A stretch of DNA of 64,000 nt, taken from contig NW_025954969.1 in assembly GCF_022376445.1 (NCBI RefSeq), positions 434,001 through 498,000 of the forward strand, given 5' to 3'. The notes under the pieces are model-generated. The model was not told the DNA's origin. It saw nothing but the letters and a program-made list of their open reading frames with translations, and made no database searches. Shown here piece by piece: positions 1 through 12,588 of this stretch. How positions within the stretch are numbered: the stretch's first letter is position 1; every line of letters begins with the position of its first letter. Origin of the DNA: Fomitopsis serialis (lineage: Eukaryota; Basidiomycota; Agaricomycetes; Polyporales; Fomitopsidaceae). Made by a program: the position numbers and the translations under genes.

Positions 1-3000
1 GCGCCCGCGATCGCGAACATGATGCAGCGCACGCAGTGCCATCGCATCATCTCACAGACCGCATTCACCGAGCTCATGGCCGGCGTGCGTGGCGAGTTAC
101 CGTCCGATTACGCCATGAAAGTTGACGAGTCTCCCTCGCTCACGTCCATCTTTCCCTCGTTGGACTCTCCTTCCAACGGACGTGCCTCTCCGTTTGCCCC
201 GCCCGAGCCGTACCCTCCACCGCCACATGAGCCCTCACCCACTTCTGTTGCCTTTTACTTGCACTCCTCCGGGTCCACGGGGCACCCGAAACCCATCCCA
301 CAGACGCACGAATTCGTCCGCATCTGGTGTACTCTGCCGCCCACGCTGGGAGCCCGCTTCCATGGCCGCCAATACGGTGGGCACGCCCTCCCGTCATTCC
401 ACACTATGGGCATAGCTGTCCAGCTGCTTGCGCCGCTTGCGTCTGGCCTCCCGGGGAGCCTGTTCCCCCCGAGAGCAGTGCAAGGCGCCCCGCCGGTCGT
501 GCCGACGCCGCAGAATACGATAGATACTGCGAGGAAGACTGGTTGTAACACGATTGTCACCGTACCGGCGTTCCTGGAGGTGAAAGTGGCGCTACTTAGA
601 TGGTGATTTTGTGTGCTGATTGATAATAAGGCTTGGGCGCATAACGATGAGGACATCGAGTACTTAGCGACGCTGAAGTGTCTCGTAAGTGTTTAGGTTC
701 TTAATCATTTGGCATCGTCTCATCCTCGTATTGTTAGCTTTTTGCGGGGGGCCCCTTGTCGAAGGTTAATGGCGACAAGCTTGTTGCTCGCGGAGTTCGT
801 CTCTGCGCGGGATACGGTACCACCGAGGTAGGCACCTTGTCTGATCTCCCGGACGACGCAGTGTCAGCCGTGCGGATGGGAGTGGATAGCCCTGCCGACG
901 TAGTAAAGCAGAGATGGGTGGACCAGGGTGATGGAACGTATGAACTGCAGTTTCTGGTGCGCTCTCCAAAGAACGGTGCAAGTCAGCGTTCTGACACATG
1001 GGATATCAGAGCTGCCCCACGCATCGGCCTGCAGTCGAGAACTTCCAACTACCAAACGGCGAGCACGGCTATTCTACGTCTGACATCTGGATTCCACACC
1101 CTACCAAACCAGGTCTCTGGAAAATGTAAGTCTCATATCTCACGACTTGGAGGATACGCCCATGCTCACGCACGTCACAGAGTCGCGCGTACTGACGATG
1201 TCATTGTGCTGGGGTCCGGTGAGTGTCGCTTGCAGTGATGTCGTCTCGGTTATAAGTTCACCGATCACTGACCAATGCACCTGGTCTGGTGGACATAGGT
1301 GAGAAGACTGTCCCGATCCAGCTCGAAGGCCACGTCAGCGCACATCCCCTCGTCGTCGGCGTCGTCGCGTTCGGACGCGGTCATCAGCAATCGGTATCCT
1401 CGTCGAGGCCAAGGCTGGGTCCGCACCCGACCCAGCCGACGAGGCCGCTGCCGCAGAGTTCCGAAATGCGATCTGGTGAGTCACCGTGTCCGTGATCCAG
1501 TGAAGCACCCTGTAGCTCTGACTTTCATGTGCAGGCCGCGTGTCGAACAGGCGAATCATGAAGCCCCGGCGTTCTCGCGGGTCTTCAAGGAAATGATACT
1601 CGTCGCAGATCCGAGCCGTCCGCTCCCTCGCGCGGGAAAGGGCACAGTCCAGCGGAAGAAGGCGCTCGAGCTGTATGCTCAGGATATTGAAGACCTGTGA
1701 GTAGCTAAATCCGCGATCCGGAGCCTGTACAGACGGAGGGGGCTGATCGTGGGCGTAGGTACAGACGGTCGAGGAGAGTGCAAACGCCCATGAGGTCGCG
1801 CCGCCGCAATCATGGGAGGCACAGGATGTGCAGAAGTGGCTGGCGCAACATGCTGCGAGTATTCATGCGGAAGAAACGGCTGATCCTGACAGGGACTTGT
1901 TCGAACAAGGTTCGATAGGTACGTCTCCTCTGCTGTCTTTCTGTGATAGATGCTGACGACATTTGACGTGAACGATAGTCTCAGCGCAACTTTCCTCCGG
2001 AACCGCATCATCGGCGCGCTGCGTGCATCGTCCGACAGCGCAGTGAATGCAGCTGCGCAACACGTACCGCAGAACTTCGTCTTTCAACATCCCACACTCG
2101 CGTCGCTAGCAAAGGCGGTCTCTGGGCTGGTGCGGTCCGATGATTCCACAGTGCATTCGCCCTCTGAGGAATTGAGGCGATGATCAAGAAATACACCGCA
2201 GTGCTGCCGGCACATGCGCCGGAGCCGAACATGTCCATGACGTCGAGCGTGTGGTACTTCTCACAGGGACGACGGGGAACCTTGGGGCGCATGTGCTGGC
2301 GTTGCTACTGAAGGAGAGAGAACGAAGCGCGTATATGCGCTGAATCGCGGAAGTGATCTTCTACATCGTCAGAGGGCGGCTTTCGATGGTGCGCAACTGC
2401 CGGTAGAGTCGCTGGACCAGCCGAAACTGGTGCTGCTCTCTGTCGACTACACACAGGATGGCTTGGGATTACCGCAGGACATCGTCAACGAAGTAAGCAT
2501 ACGACTCATTCATATCTGCGGGCTATCAGACTTACGCACTGCTAGGTCCGTCAGTCGGTCACACACATCGTACATAGTGCCTGGCGGGTTGACTTCAACC
2601 TCGCGTTGACGTCCTTCGAGACCCAAATAGCCGGTGCGATCCGCCTGTTGACCATGGCGCCTACAGCGCACTATTTGTTCACGTCTTCCGTGTCCGTCGC
2701 CGGTGGCTGGAACGTCAAAGCCGCCAACCATGGCGCACATGTGCCGGAGACCGCTCTGCATGACCCCAGCGTCGCAGCTGTAACATCTGGCTATGGCATG
2801 TCCAAATACGTTGTGGAAGAGGTGCGTTAGGACAACTCTTTCTTATCACCGCTCAAATGACATTGTGTCCCAGGTTCTGGCGGGCGCGCGTCAGAGAGGG
2901 TTAAAGACAACAACGTTACGTATCGGACAGATCTCTGGCGCATCCCAGACCGGCGCGTGGAACGCTTCAGAATGGGTACCGAACATCGTCAAGTCGAGTC

Positions 3001-3605
3001 TCGCCCTAGGTGCTTTGCCCAATTCAGGAAGTGTGCGTCCATGACAGTGGTCATCACCGCGCTGACAACGGTTGGGTAATGACTGCTTCTTTGACAGGCG
3101 TATCATGGGTACCGATGGACGCTGTCGCGCGCGCGGTCGTCGATGTCGTACTTGGGCGGGAGGCACCCGAACTGATCAACGTCGTTCATCCGCGACCTGC
3201 CAAATGGTCGGATGTGTTCGGCGCGATGCAGGCTGAGCTCGGTGTGACGCTTCCATTCGTCCCTTTTGATGAGTGGGTGAAAAGATTGGAAGCTGTCGCG
3301 GACAACGCCTCCGCGTCGGATCTGGAGAAGATAGTGGGTTCGCTTCTCTCAGACTGGCGTCTTGCATGCTGATATTCCCCTGTCAGCCCGGTGTCAAATT
3401 GCTCGAATACTACCGCGCGCTCGTCAGCGCAGAAGCGGAAGCACAGAGAGCTGGAACTGATGACTGTGAAGCTGGCGGTCTTCCGTTGTTTGAGACGAGC
3501 AAGGCGTGCAGCGTCAGCAAGACACTTGCGGGGCTACCTCCTCTCAGCGCGCATGATGCCAGGGCGTGGGTAAGGTACTGGAAGAAGACCGGGTTTTTGC
3601 CATGA
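1..3605 (+). CDS. NRPS-like adenylate-forming reductase (A-T-R), 5' partial, frame-disrupted
   Basis: The gene runs in from the left edge. Enzymes of this type adenylate a carboxylic acid, load it on a phosphopantetheine arm and release it reductively with NADPH. Visible in order: the adenylation core YLHSSGSTGHPKP (about 255-300), AGYGTTEVG (about 796-830), TDDVIVLGSGE/KTVP (about 1180-1310, split by an intron), KGTVQRK (about 1630), a carrier domain (about 1750-2130), the NAD(P) motif TGTTGNLGAH (about 2260-2290), THIVHSAWRVDFNLA (about 2560-2605) and the reductase core GYGMSKYVVEE (about 2790-2821). Clear introns: 1476-1534, 2493-2545, 2822-2873, 3031-3097, 3334-3386. The frame drops one base near 1390, 1912, 2178, 2232 and 2323. 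The C-terminus WVRYWKKTGFLP ends at 3605. Domain identity is secure; the substrate cannot be read from sequence. It is either a recent pseudogene or an intact gene with consensus errors; I favour errors. Confidence 0.85.
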
Positions 3606-6600
3606 CCGAAGAAGTTAGTGAGAGTGCCCGCCGGTCCTCCCTGACGCCACCACGGTCTCGCGTCCCTTCTCGTGATGTTACTATGGCACCGCCTTCTCGG
3701 AGTATCCTCACCAATGCTAGACGCTATCATGCTGTTCTGTATTCTGGGAGCGTTAAATTGATTGCGGCGCCCGTGTAGTCGCCGTTCGAGTTCACAAGGA
3801 CCTGTAAAGGATTGCGTTACGGCAATATTGGACACGGATTGCGCCGTCGCCCTGTCATGTACCCTGCGGCCCTGCCCCGCCTCCGAGTCCCTTTCACATT
3901 GCAACGCATATCTCGTCAAATACGGCGACGGAATTTGTTTTGCACTGGCTGAGCGGCTTTGCAGCGGCTCCGTCTCCGCGAGCATGCCGGATCACACGCA
4001 GACCCTGAGTACTGAGTTGGTGGCGATTGCGCGCTTCTGCCGACCTTCGCGGGTGTGGCGCCGCATCATACTATGGCTTCGCACTGTTGAACTGCCATGC
4101 AGATACCTTTCCAGAGGGTCAGAAACAGCTCGACTGACCTGACTTCTGCAGCGTCCTTCCTCATTGACAGCGATAACATGAGCATCTCAATTGGATTCTA
4201 GGCGTTTCCCGCTACTAGGCTTCAGTCACGGCATGACAGCCTGAGCCTGGTGCAGCATCCAATTGAATATAACGATGCGGTGGTCGAGGATCAACTATGT
4301 ATTGTACGGCCCCTTCCAGACACGTTATTCCATGCTGACTCTTCCCTTCATGGGCTCTCCTTGTGTCCTTCAGTTGAAACAGACCATGAGCGGATCAACA
4401 GTGATTCGGTGGCGCCGACGCGTTACCCAGTTGGATGAGCGCCCCGCTGGCGCGACGACATTGTTTCTTGCTGGTTACGCTCGCAGTAACGCGTTGACCT
4501 GGTATGTGTGTGGTCTGACCTGTCTCAGTTAGTCCAACCGCTACATAGGTGATACAGGGCTGAATACTTCGAATCAGTCGGCAAAGTCGTATCATTCCTG
4601 CATGCTTGGAAGGGGCGACCTTGTCTCTCGCCGGGGCGGAGGCGGGGACTTGGTCGCCGTAGTGCGTCGGTAGGTCGCTTGCTCTAGACTCATTGCGCAA
4701 GTTTCTGACAGAACCAGGGGTGCGTGTCAGATGCTACTGGCACAGGAAATCCAGGGTCACTTCGTCACGGTAGACTCGGTCGCATTCGTGCGCTGGCAAG
4801 AACAGAACATCGGCGGCGCAATCGCTGACGCTAGCGGCCCGCCATGGGGCTCTTCGCTGCGGAGTACCTTGCGCAACTGTCCTACGTGGCAGCGGGCAAC
4901 TAGCCCGTGCTGATAGTGGGTCTACTGGATTTCGGGCTCGGTTGCGCGGTGATGCAAGCCTTGTGCTCACCCGAGCTACGCACGCGCCAATTTCATACAA
5001 CAGCTCCGTAGCGCATAAATGCCTATGCGCCGTGCGGCACGCATCGCCACGGCAGGGCGGGGCGGACGGTCAAGCCGCCAGGGTCGAGACACCAGTCCCC
5101 CCGACCTGAGCCTCAGGGCGCCGGACCGCCTGTAACCCGAGGTGCCATCTCCCTCCATTCCGCGACTTCGCGATCAATTCGTCGGCGAGTGTGTAGACGG
5201 AGAGGACAACATTAATGTCTCATTTTTTGGCAATGGCTGGCCGGGAGCCTGCCTCGAGGCCCTACACGTGTGCGAGCCACGTTGCCCGGGTGGTGGCTAC
5301 GTGCGCGGCGGCCCTCACCCAGTCTCGTTGGCGGTGTCGCGATGTTTCTTGCGCTGACAGGATAGACTTTAGACACCCATTCCGTCGAGGCCGAGGCGCG
5401 GCGATGGTAAATCTCTTGCCACCGCCACCAGTCTGATAGAGGTTCTATCGCGGTGCATCTCCCTACGGGCGCCACGCCCCAAGGGAGACTAGCGGCATCG
5501 GGACACGGAGAATTGCGCGGTAATTGCGGGGCAAAGTGGGGGTCTTCAGTTTCAAGCCGGTGCTGTCCAACGCATGACCGACCGCTACCAATTGGCTTGG
5601 TCAATAGCCTTCCTGAGGTTGCAGGTGGAGGTCATTCACGTTAACTGAGGCTTCTTACCCAATGCCTATGACGGCAGAGCGAATTATTATGCCCGCACCC
5701 CACATGTTATCTCAAGGCACATCACGCGGGTGCTGGGCCCTGGGCGGTTGCGCTCACATGAGCTGCTCCTCCAGAAGCTGACGCATCTATGTAGGATCGG
5801 TGGTACGGACGACGAAAACCGTGATCATTCTACCTCATCACAAGTTAGTAGTATTCTTTATCAATACTACTCTGTGCTTTCTGACAAGGACGACGATGAT
5901 CAGGGCTTATCGGGACAGTAATCCGGGGCTTACTGATAACAGCTGTAAGAGTGCTGATTCGTCGAATAATCGTGGAGAAGCGTTGTTCTTGTCAGGTATC
6001 CTTGTATTCAGAGCCTTCAGCTGGCAACCGGGCACATTACGGGTGGTGCTGTCTGCCTGCTGCGGATGAACGGTGGGACGACTTCGCGAATCCAGCACGA
6101 AGGGCGATGCTCCGCGGAAAAAGGGTGCTGGACCGTGCGCAGACGCCCCGTTGACGTCCATATCATGCTACTGACCATCGGTTCTTCTTTGGCATCACTC
6201 GAAGTTCCATTAGTTGACGTGAGCCGCTGCGTCAACGGCTATAGAGCAGGTTTTCCATGTAGCAATGAAAGTGCGTACCGACTGTCTATGTTCTGTAGTT
6301 CGCATAAGAGCTTCCGAGCCATGGATCGCTCTTGCATGCGGAAGCAGATCTTCAGATCCTGGCTAGTCTCCATTACAATCAGGACGATCTCTGACGGCGT
6401 CGAAGAGGTCACTGAGCCATGACGACCCTCCGAAGCCTAGTCTCCTGGACTAAACCGAGTCGAGTAGTCCTTGTCTGGCATCCAGCGAGTGCCAATTAAA
6501 TTGCGCACATCTAGCTGGTCCGTCGCAATGTGCCGCCCGGCGGTGGCGCTTGCGCCTGTCAGTACCTTGATGCCTGTGTATTGGCCGCCCCTAATCATTG

Positions 6601-7330
6601 ATGTCAGTACAAGCTTGTTCACCTAGTGGTTCCACTGTCACATCGCGTGCTCGAAAGGACTGGCGCAGAGCGGGAGGCCTGAGAGGCTCTGAGCGGACTG
6701 AGGCTCGGCGTCTCGGACAAGGGCTGCCATATCGGATGCAAATCACATCGCAATCGGGGATCTGGCCAGATCAGTTCGGATGCTTCCGTACGCACGTGGC
6801 GCTTGCAGCCACGCCAGACTCCTACTGGTCGCATGGCTCAATGACCATGAACTGCCACTCTCTCTTCCGCTCCTCGACTCATCGAAAGCGGCAGAGGTGT
6901 GTGCATCTTCGCGATATAGGCGAAGCAGCGAATTGCACGAGGCCTGGGACGACATTATTCCGCAGGCAAGCCGTACGACGAGATGGGAATTGATCATTTT
7001 GTACGCGTAATTAAAAGGGGCGCATCCGTTGTGTCGGAACTTTGGTACTCGATACGTGTTATCACGACCTTCGGGCCTTGCTGTAAGCGAGAGTATGGGA
7101 ACTTACTGCATCCAGTAGGCGAACATGCCGTCCAGAACTCTAGAGCAATCGGAGTTTGTCCTCATTTCGCACCCTCTCTCGCCCGCCCTTTGTATAAGAC
7201 TCGTATGTAATCTCCCACCTGTTCCGTTTGCGACACCTCCCTCCCGCCTTGCGCATCAATCCCCGCTCCTGGAGTCATCCCGGCCTCTTCTATCTCACCT
7301 GGTGTAGTCACTTCTGCTCGTCGCGACACC
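3606..7330. other. Intergenic stretch, no gene recognised
   Basis: About 3.7 kb between the reductase and the HMG-box gene. Open frames are short, lack recognisable motifs and overlap on both strands. No LTRs, transposase motifs or RNA genes were seen. A TATA-like box lies at 7191-7198, before the next gene. Confidence 0.5.
7191..7198 (+). promoter_or_regulatory. TATA-like box of the HMG-box gene
   Basis: TGTATAAG lies about 140 bp upstream of the ATG at 7331. The stretch that follows is pyrimidine-rich (CTCCCACC, CCTCCCTCCC), as is common at agaricomycete transcription starts. The assignment is by position and composition only. Confidence 0.4.
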
Positions 7331-8900
7331 ATGCCACGCGCAGCGACTGCAAAGCGTGCCAAGTCAGGTGAGATAAAGCCACAACGCGTCGCAGCCACAC
7401 AAGGTTTTGACTTGATGTCACTCACCAGGTGCCGCATCTACCACAACCACAATATCCTTCGACGCGTCTTGCTCTGCCCCGTTCGCCTTCGCTCCGAATA
7501 TCACCCCTGGGTCGTACAACGATCCGCAGCCTTCCTTCGAATCGGTCTTCGATTCATCGCTCTTCCCCTCCTGCGATGTGCCACCTCGTAAAGTTACCCA
7601 TTCGAGGAAGAAGCCGGAGGATCACGTCCCTCGCCCGCCCAACGCGTTCATTCTCTTCCGATCGTCGTTCGTCAAAAGTGATCACGTCTCCGCGAGTGTC
7701 GAGTCGAACCACAGCACCCTTCCACGATCATCGGGTATACCTGGAACATGCTTCCGCCCGCCGAGAAGCAGATCTGGTTCGACAAGGCCAAGGCGCTGCT
7801 CGAGGCACACAAGCAGAAGTATCCTGGGTACTCCTTCCGACCGTCGTCAAAGCATAGCACGCCGTACCCGAGGACGAAGAGAAAGGTGCGGGAGGTGGGC
7901 CCAAAGGATACGAAGCGATGCGAGAAGATCGCCGAGCTGCTGGTGAAGGGGAAGAAGGGCGCGGAGCTTGACGAGGCTGTCAACGAGTTCGATTGCAACC
8001 ACGTCCCCGAGATCGTCACACGATTCGATGCCCCGGTCACGGCGCGCCACTTCCGGCGATCGTCGTCCGCCCCTGCCGACGAACGTCCCACTCGCCCTTC
8101 CTCCATTCGGTTCCGCCACCTGCGAACAAGCTCCGCGCGGTCAGTTCGCAGCCCGACCCCTTCTCGGGCTACAGCTCGTCGATGCCCAGCACGCCGGGCT
8201 TCGTCACGCCTTCCCTGATGGGCGATACGAGTCTATGAGCGAATACAGCGCACCTTCCTCTCCTTTCGCGGAAACCTCACACGAGTATGCGATGCCCGCA
8301 CCAAACCCCGACATGGTGAGTGCTAACCTGTTCTTCGTTGGATCGAGTGACTGAAAGTCTTGTCAGGGCTTCGAATCATTTTCCTTTAACGCTTGCGCTG
8401 CGCCATCGCCGGTCGATTCCTGCGACCCGTTGTCGAGTCCGGCGTACGCGGAACAGCAGCTCGATATCTTCGCGCCGCAGCCACAGGTTGCGTATACGAT
8501 GCAGCAGCTCGACTTCCACCCTTCCGACGGCCTGCGCATCGACACGAACGTCGCAGGCGACTGGGCTGGACCTTCCTCGACGCCGATGTCGAGTTCTCCC
8601 TGCACCCCCAGCCCTTACCCGTCCGAGTACATGCCCGCCGAACCGACGTACTACGGCGGGCAAGTCGCAGTCGCGGGCCAGCTCGACGAGCTGCAAGGTC
8701 TGCCGGTTGAGATGTTCCAAAACGATGCCGTCCAGGAGCAGTGGATCCAACCTACGGAGGGTTACTACTATGCGCCGATGTACGCTCCTGCGGCCGACCA
8801 CAGCGCGGTCTATCAGAAATACGCGGATATCCCGGATGCGGTATACCACCAGGAGCACCTCTTCGCCGTCCCGCATTCCTATCCTGTCCACCATCAATGA
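7331..8900 (+). CDS. HMG-box (MATA_HMG type) transcription factor, frame-disrupted
   Basis: Exon 1 gives MPRAATAKRAKS and the 7368-7428 intron follows. The protein then carries an HMG box of the fungal MATA_HMG kind: PRPPNAFILFRSSF, then VESNHSTL, a broken codon, IIGYTWNMLPPAEKQIWF and ALLEAHKQKYPGYSF. Such boxes bind and bend DNA in the minor groove; fungal members act in mating, sexual development or stress. A basic stretch follows (about 7860-7900), then a long Ser/Pro/Tyr-rich tail typical of activation regions. The second clear intron is 8316-8366, and the reading ends at 8900 (SYPVHHQ). The frame drops one base at about 7721 (CTTTCC expected, CTTCC present), 8090 and 8232. The sequence does not show which HMG subfamily it belongs to. 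Confidence 0.82.
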
Positions 8901-11900
8901 AGTCCTGCGCTGCACCCACCACTGCACATTCGTTTCGTCTTCGTTTCTATCCTCGTCTCGTCGTCTGTTGTCCTATTATTCCCCACTGCTTGTCCCTGGC
9001 GAGGATGAGCGTAGGCCCATACTGTATCACTAACTAGGCTGAAAACCACTGCACTGTATCACTAAGGTGACGCCTGGAAGGCGTCTGGCCAGGGACTAGG
9101 ATATCACTCTCACCGGACTCTGTGCACGAATGCACACCAAGGTTATTTCCGCGCTACGACGTTATTTTGTACCATAGACTTTCCCTGGAGCGGATGGAAT
9201 TATACCGTCATTATTCTGATTGAAGGCAATGCGAATGCTTCGCGTGAGGGACACGAACCTATCTCCGCTGTGCCCATATGCACCATGCCAGCATATCGCC
9301 CGCCGAGCGCCGTGTGCCGATAACCTTGTATTCGAAGGAGAGCGCTGGGGAGCTGTTACGCGCGGTCAACCGGGCGGGCGATTTCTGTTTGCGGACCCTG
9401 GTGCGAACGGGCGAGCCAGTACAACGTAGAGTTGAGTTTTACGTCAGCAACCGATGGGACGGAGGATAGTCGAGTACGCACCCCATGACACTGAACATCA
9501 TCAGCGAAGAGCAGCGACAGGGCCCGGGTTGGCTGCGCGGCATCTCGAATCATGTGGGGCGCCTTGTAGTTTCCGCGGGAGGTGCACGACAGTGTGTCTC
9601 TGGACACCAAGCTCTCATGCATAAACGCCACAAACGGATCCTAATTTCAGCGTTCGATCAGCCATCTACGAGCTTACGTTCAGCGCTGCAAGCGTGATTG
9701 CAGGGTCGATATCCGCGAGCCTAGCCGCCCGGATCGCAGACGGGTACCTAGGCGAAATGCTCGAATAACCGGTAGGACGGCGTTGGGACGGCGTCATATG
9801 AATCTGTCGGGAGCGCGTGCACAACGGTTCGCCAGTCGGGCTGCCGTCGGCGAGAATCGGTTCGGCGTCATCTTCGAGACAGGCTGATTTCGATGGCGGC
9901 ACTAGCAGCTGCAGGTGTAGCAGGAGAAGACTGATCTTCAGGGCAGAGATCCACTGCAACCGCAAGAATAGCGAATCGCTCAGCATGGGCGCCCACCAGT
10001 GGGTCTACATGCACCGATAGCTGAAACACAGAAGAGCCGGAGAAGCGCAGTGGAAAGAAGAGACGTCGCCGTCGCGCAGAGAATCCACATGTGAGCGGGG
10101 AAGTGAGCAAGAAGAGGAAGTGTAACGGCGCATAGATGCCGTTTGGGCTAGGGTGCTGTGCACACTGGAACCAGCGTGACGAAGACGTTGATGTCAGTAC
10201 TAAGATGGTTACATGGCTCATAACTCACCATAAGAAATGCGTCCAACCAAGCCGACTGGCGAGTACGAACACAGGAGGGTTCGCATATTGGTCGCTGTAT
10301 ATAGGCGTGCTTATGACAACGGAAGCAGTCCGCAAGATCCTAGTCCAGTGATTTAGCAAAGCCCTCACACCTACATTCCAAAGTTCGCTTGCAATAACCG
10401 ATGTGATAGGAGATGGGGTTGAATTGTAGGAGCACAGTCAGCGCAGCAGCAAACGACGAGCAACAGTGTAGACCTGCGGCGAAGAAGAAACGGGGTGTGT
10501 TAGACTCAGCAGCCAGATATATAGGCAGAATGAGAACAAGGGTGGTCTGGGAAGCGGTCGCATCACGGCGGGCGCACCGACGGCATCTGCATGAGGCCGG
10601 GGTGAGGCCACACACGAGGCAGTCTGTGGGCGCACTTGATACACGAGGCACAGTGAGCGCGCCTTCTTCCTGCTTACACTGAACCACAATTGTCGGATTG
10701 TGGCCTCACGATGCCACATACCTGAAAAAATCACTCACCAGTCGTTTCACGCATGTTCAAGCGTCTTCAGATGGATCCTCTAAAAACTTGAACGGGCGCA
10801 GGGGCAAGCCACTGAGTACTGAGTATTTGCCGACGTGAAGGGTCCAAAGTAGGGCAGAAGGCTTGAGAAGGACTACCCACGGCGGCCAATGACGTAAAAG
10901 TCGGGCGGCGGTGATGGTGACTGATGCGCTCCCGACCGTGCGTCCGCGATTTCGCTGAGCGCAGCGGTCGCAGTCCAGGGAGCACGCCCTTTGGTCGCAT
11001 ACGTGGGTGGACAGCGAGCTGGCAAGAGGATGAAAGAGGTCAGCGCAGCGCGAGCTGATATATAGTGTCAGCGCTAAACTGTAACTCACTTACAACGAGG
11101 CAGGAACGAGGCGCTGCTATCACTTGAGTAGACGTCAACAGAGTCATCGATGTAAGTGAAGAGACGGTGTACTCTGTGACAGGCACAGCGTTCGATACTT
11201 GCTGCTCGCAGCGTACAGTAACTTGCGAGTTGACTGAACCATGTCGCAGAGATGAATACAGGCCTCTGTGAATGTAGAGAGCCGGACAGGCATGCATACG
11301 ACGCACCGAGGAGTCTCTGTGACTGCGGATGACCGTCACATTCGTCCGGCGCGTACGAGCAAGAAGCTTGCCGTGTGGCCCACGCGTCGAGGCAGCACCG
11401 CCGCATGACAGATGGCGAGAGTGAATGTTGCACCATCTGCGGCCCGTGTCACTAGTACAAGGCAAGTGAGACACTGCAGTGTTTCAAATGTTCAGTACAG
11501 AGCTACAAACTGAGTAAGGGACGACCGACGGTGGGGATGCCGAACCTTGATAGACGGGGCGTGTGAGGTACGTGAGATAACTACAGCTCCGTACGACTTC
11601 CTGTCTCAGGTTAAAGCTATTGGGAGAAATACGAAATAGAGCGCATACAGCTGCTCACATTGATTCAGAGAGCGATATGAAGAGTCCTATGAACTGAGAT
11701 TGTCGCCGACTTAGCACGAATGGTTTTGGATTCCACCGATGAGCATTGGAAATGTCATGGCGTCGTACAACGTAGGGATGATCGCAACCGAGGTGCTGAA
11801 CGCATGACACGGGTTAGCGAGATGTCACGCAGTTATATAGGGGACTCACGCAACATGAGGAGCGATAATGGTTGCAATACGCTTATTCGACAACGCCCCC

Positions 11901-12588
11901 GACAGCATCTGCTCTTCCAACACACATGTGGAGCACAGCACAGCAGAGGTTGTGATGTCCAGTAGCCTTGCACAGAGGGCGCATATATACGAGCGCAGGG
12001 CGGAGGGCAGTTCAGCCGTAGTACTAGTGCGGACCATCCACACTGCCTGAGGAACTAGCAGCTGAAACCAGGCAAAAGATTAGGCCGCAACGAGTGCCCA
12101 TGGACTAAACTTGACGCATATATATACTTAGACAATAAAGATTGTCCATTCTGTCCAGTACGGTGGTCCATTTTACCACTGGAGAATGGAGACTAGTACT
12201 CACGCTGACGTGCGCGCGTGCATGTGCACATTGAAAATAGTGCTTGCTCACTGAGGCTGCGTTGCTGTGACCTGGATTGCGGATGAGAGTAGATGGAGAA
12301 TATTGTTCCAGGCAACATAGAGCCAGCAATCGTGAGCAAAACAAACACCTCGTCGCCGTCGTCGGCGACGATGGCAGAGCACCGAAACCCGGTCCGCACT
12401 GGCACAGTGGCAGGGCGCCGATCACGTGTAGCGTGTCAGACACGCGTCGCGTCTTGCCACAAGAATCAATTTATCACTGGCAAAGCCGCAATCTTGCACT
12501 TAGCCTACCTCAGAGCTGTACTCTTCTTGCCTTCACTCTGCTACGTTTTTGAGCAGATCGCATCCAACGACTTCATTCTCTGGGCTCG
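8901..12588. other. Intergenic stretch with scattered TATA-like boxes
   Basis: About 3.7 kb without a recognisable gene. A minus-strand frame (9666-9986) opens with a hydrophobic Leu-rich stretch followed by charged sequence. It matches no family I know, so I do not call it as a gene. TATATA-type boxes occur at about 10296, 10516, 11058, 11832, 11981 and 12117. A short perfect hairpin (8-bp arms CGTCGCCG/CGGCGACG, 4-nt loop) lies at about 12352-12371. Confidence 0.45.

Noticed and set aside
1..3605. Reading the first gene as several separate small genes
   Set aside because: The fragments carry consecutive motifs of one A-T-R enzyme in the right order, so one disrupted gene fits better.
9666..9986. 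Leu-rich 106-codon minus frame as a possible secreted protein
   Set aside because: The hydrophobic start is followed by no cleavage-like site or known domain, and the frame is unsupported by context. Too weak to call as a gene.
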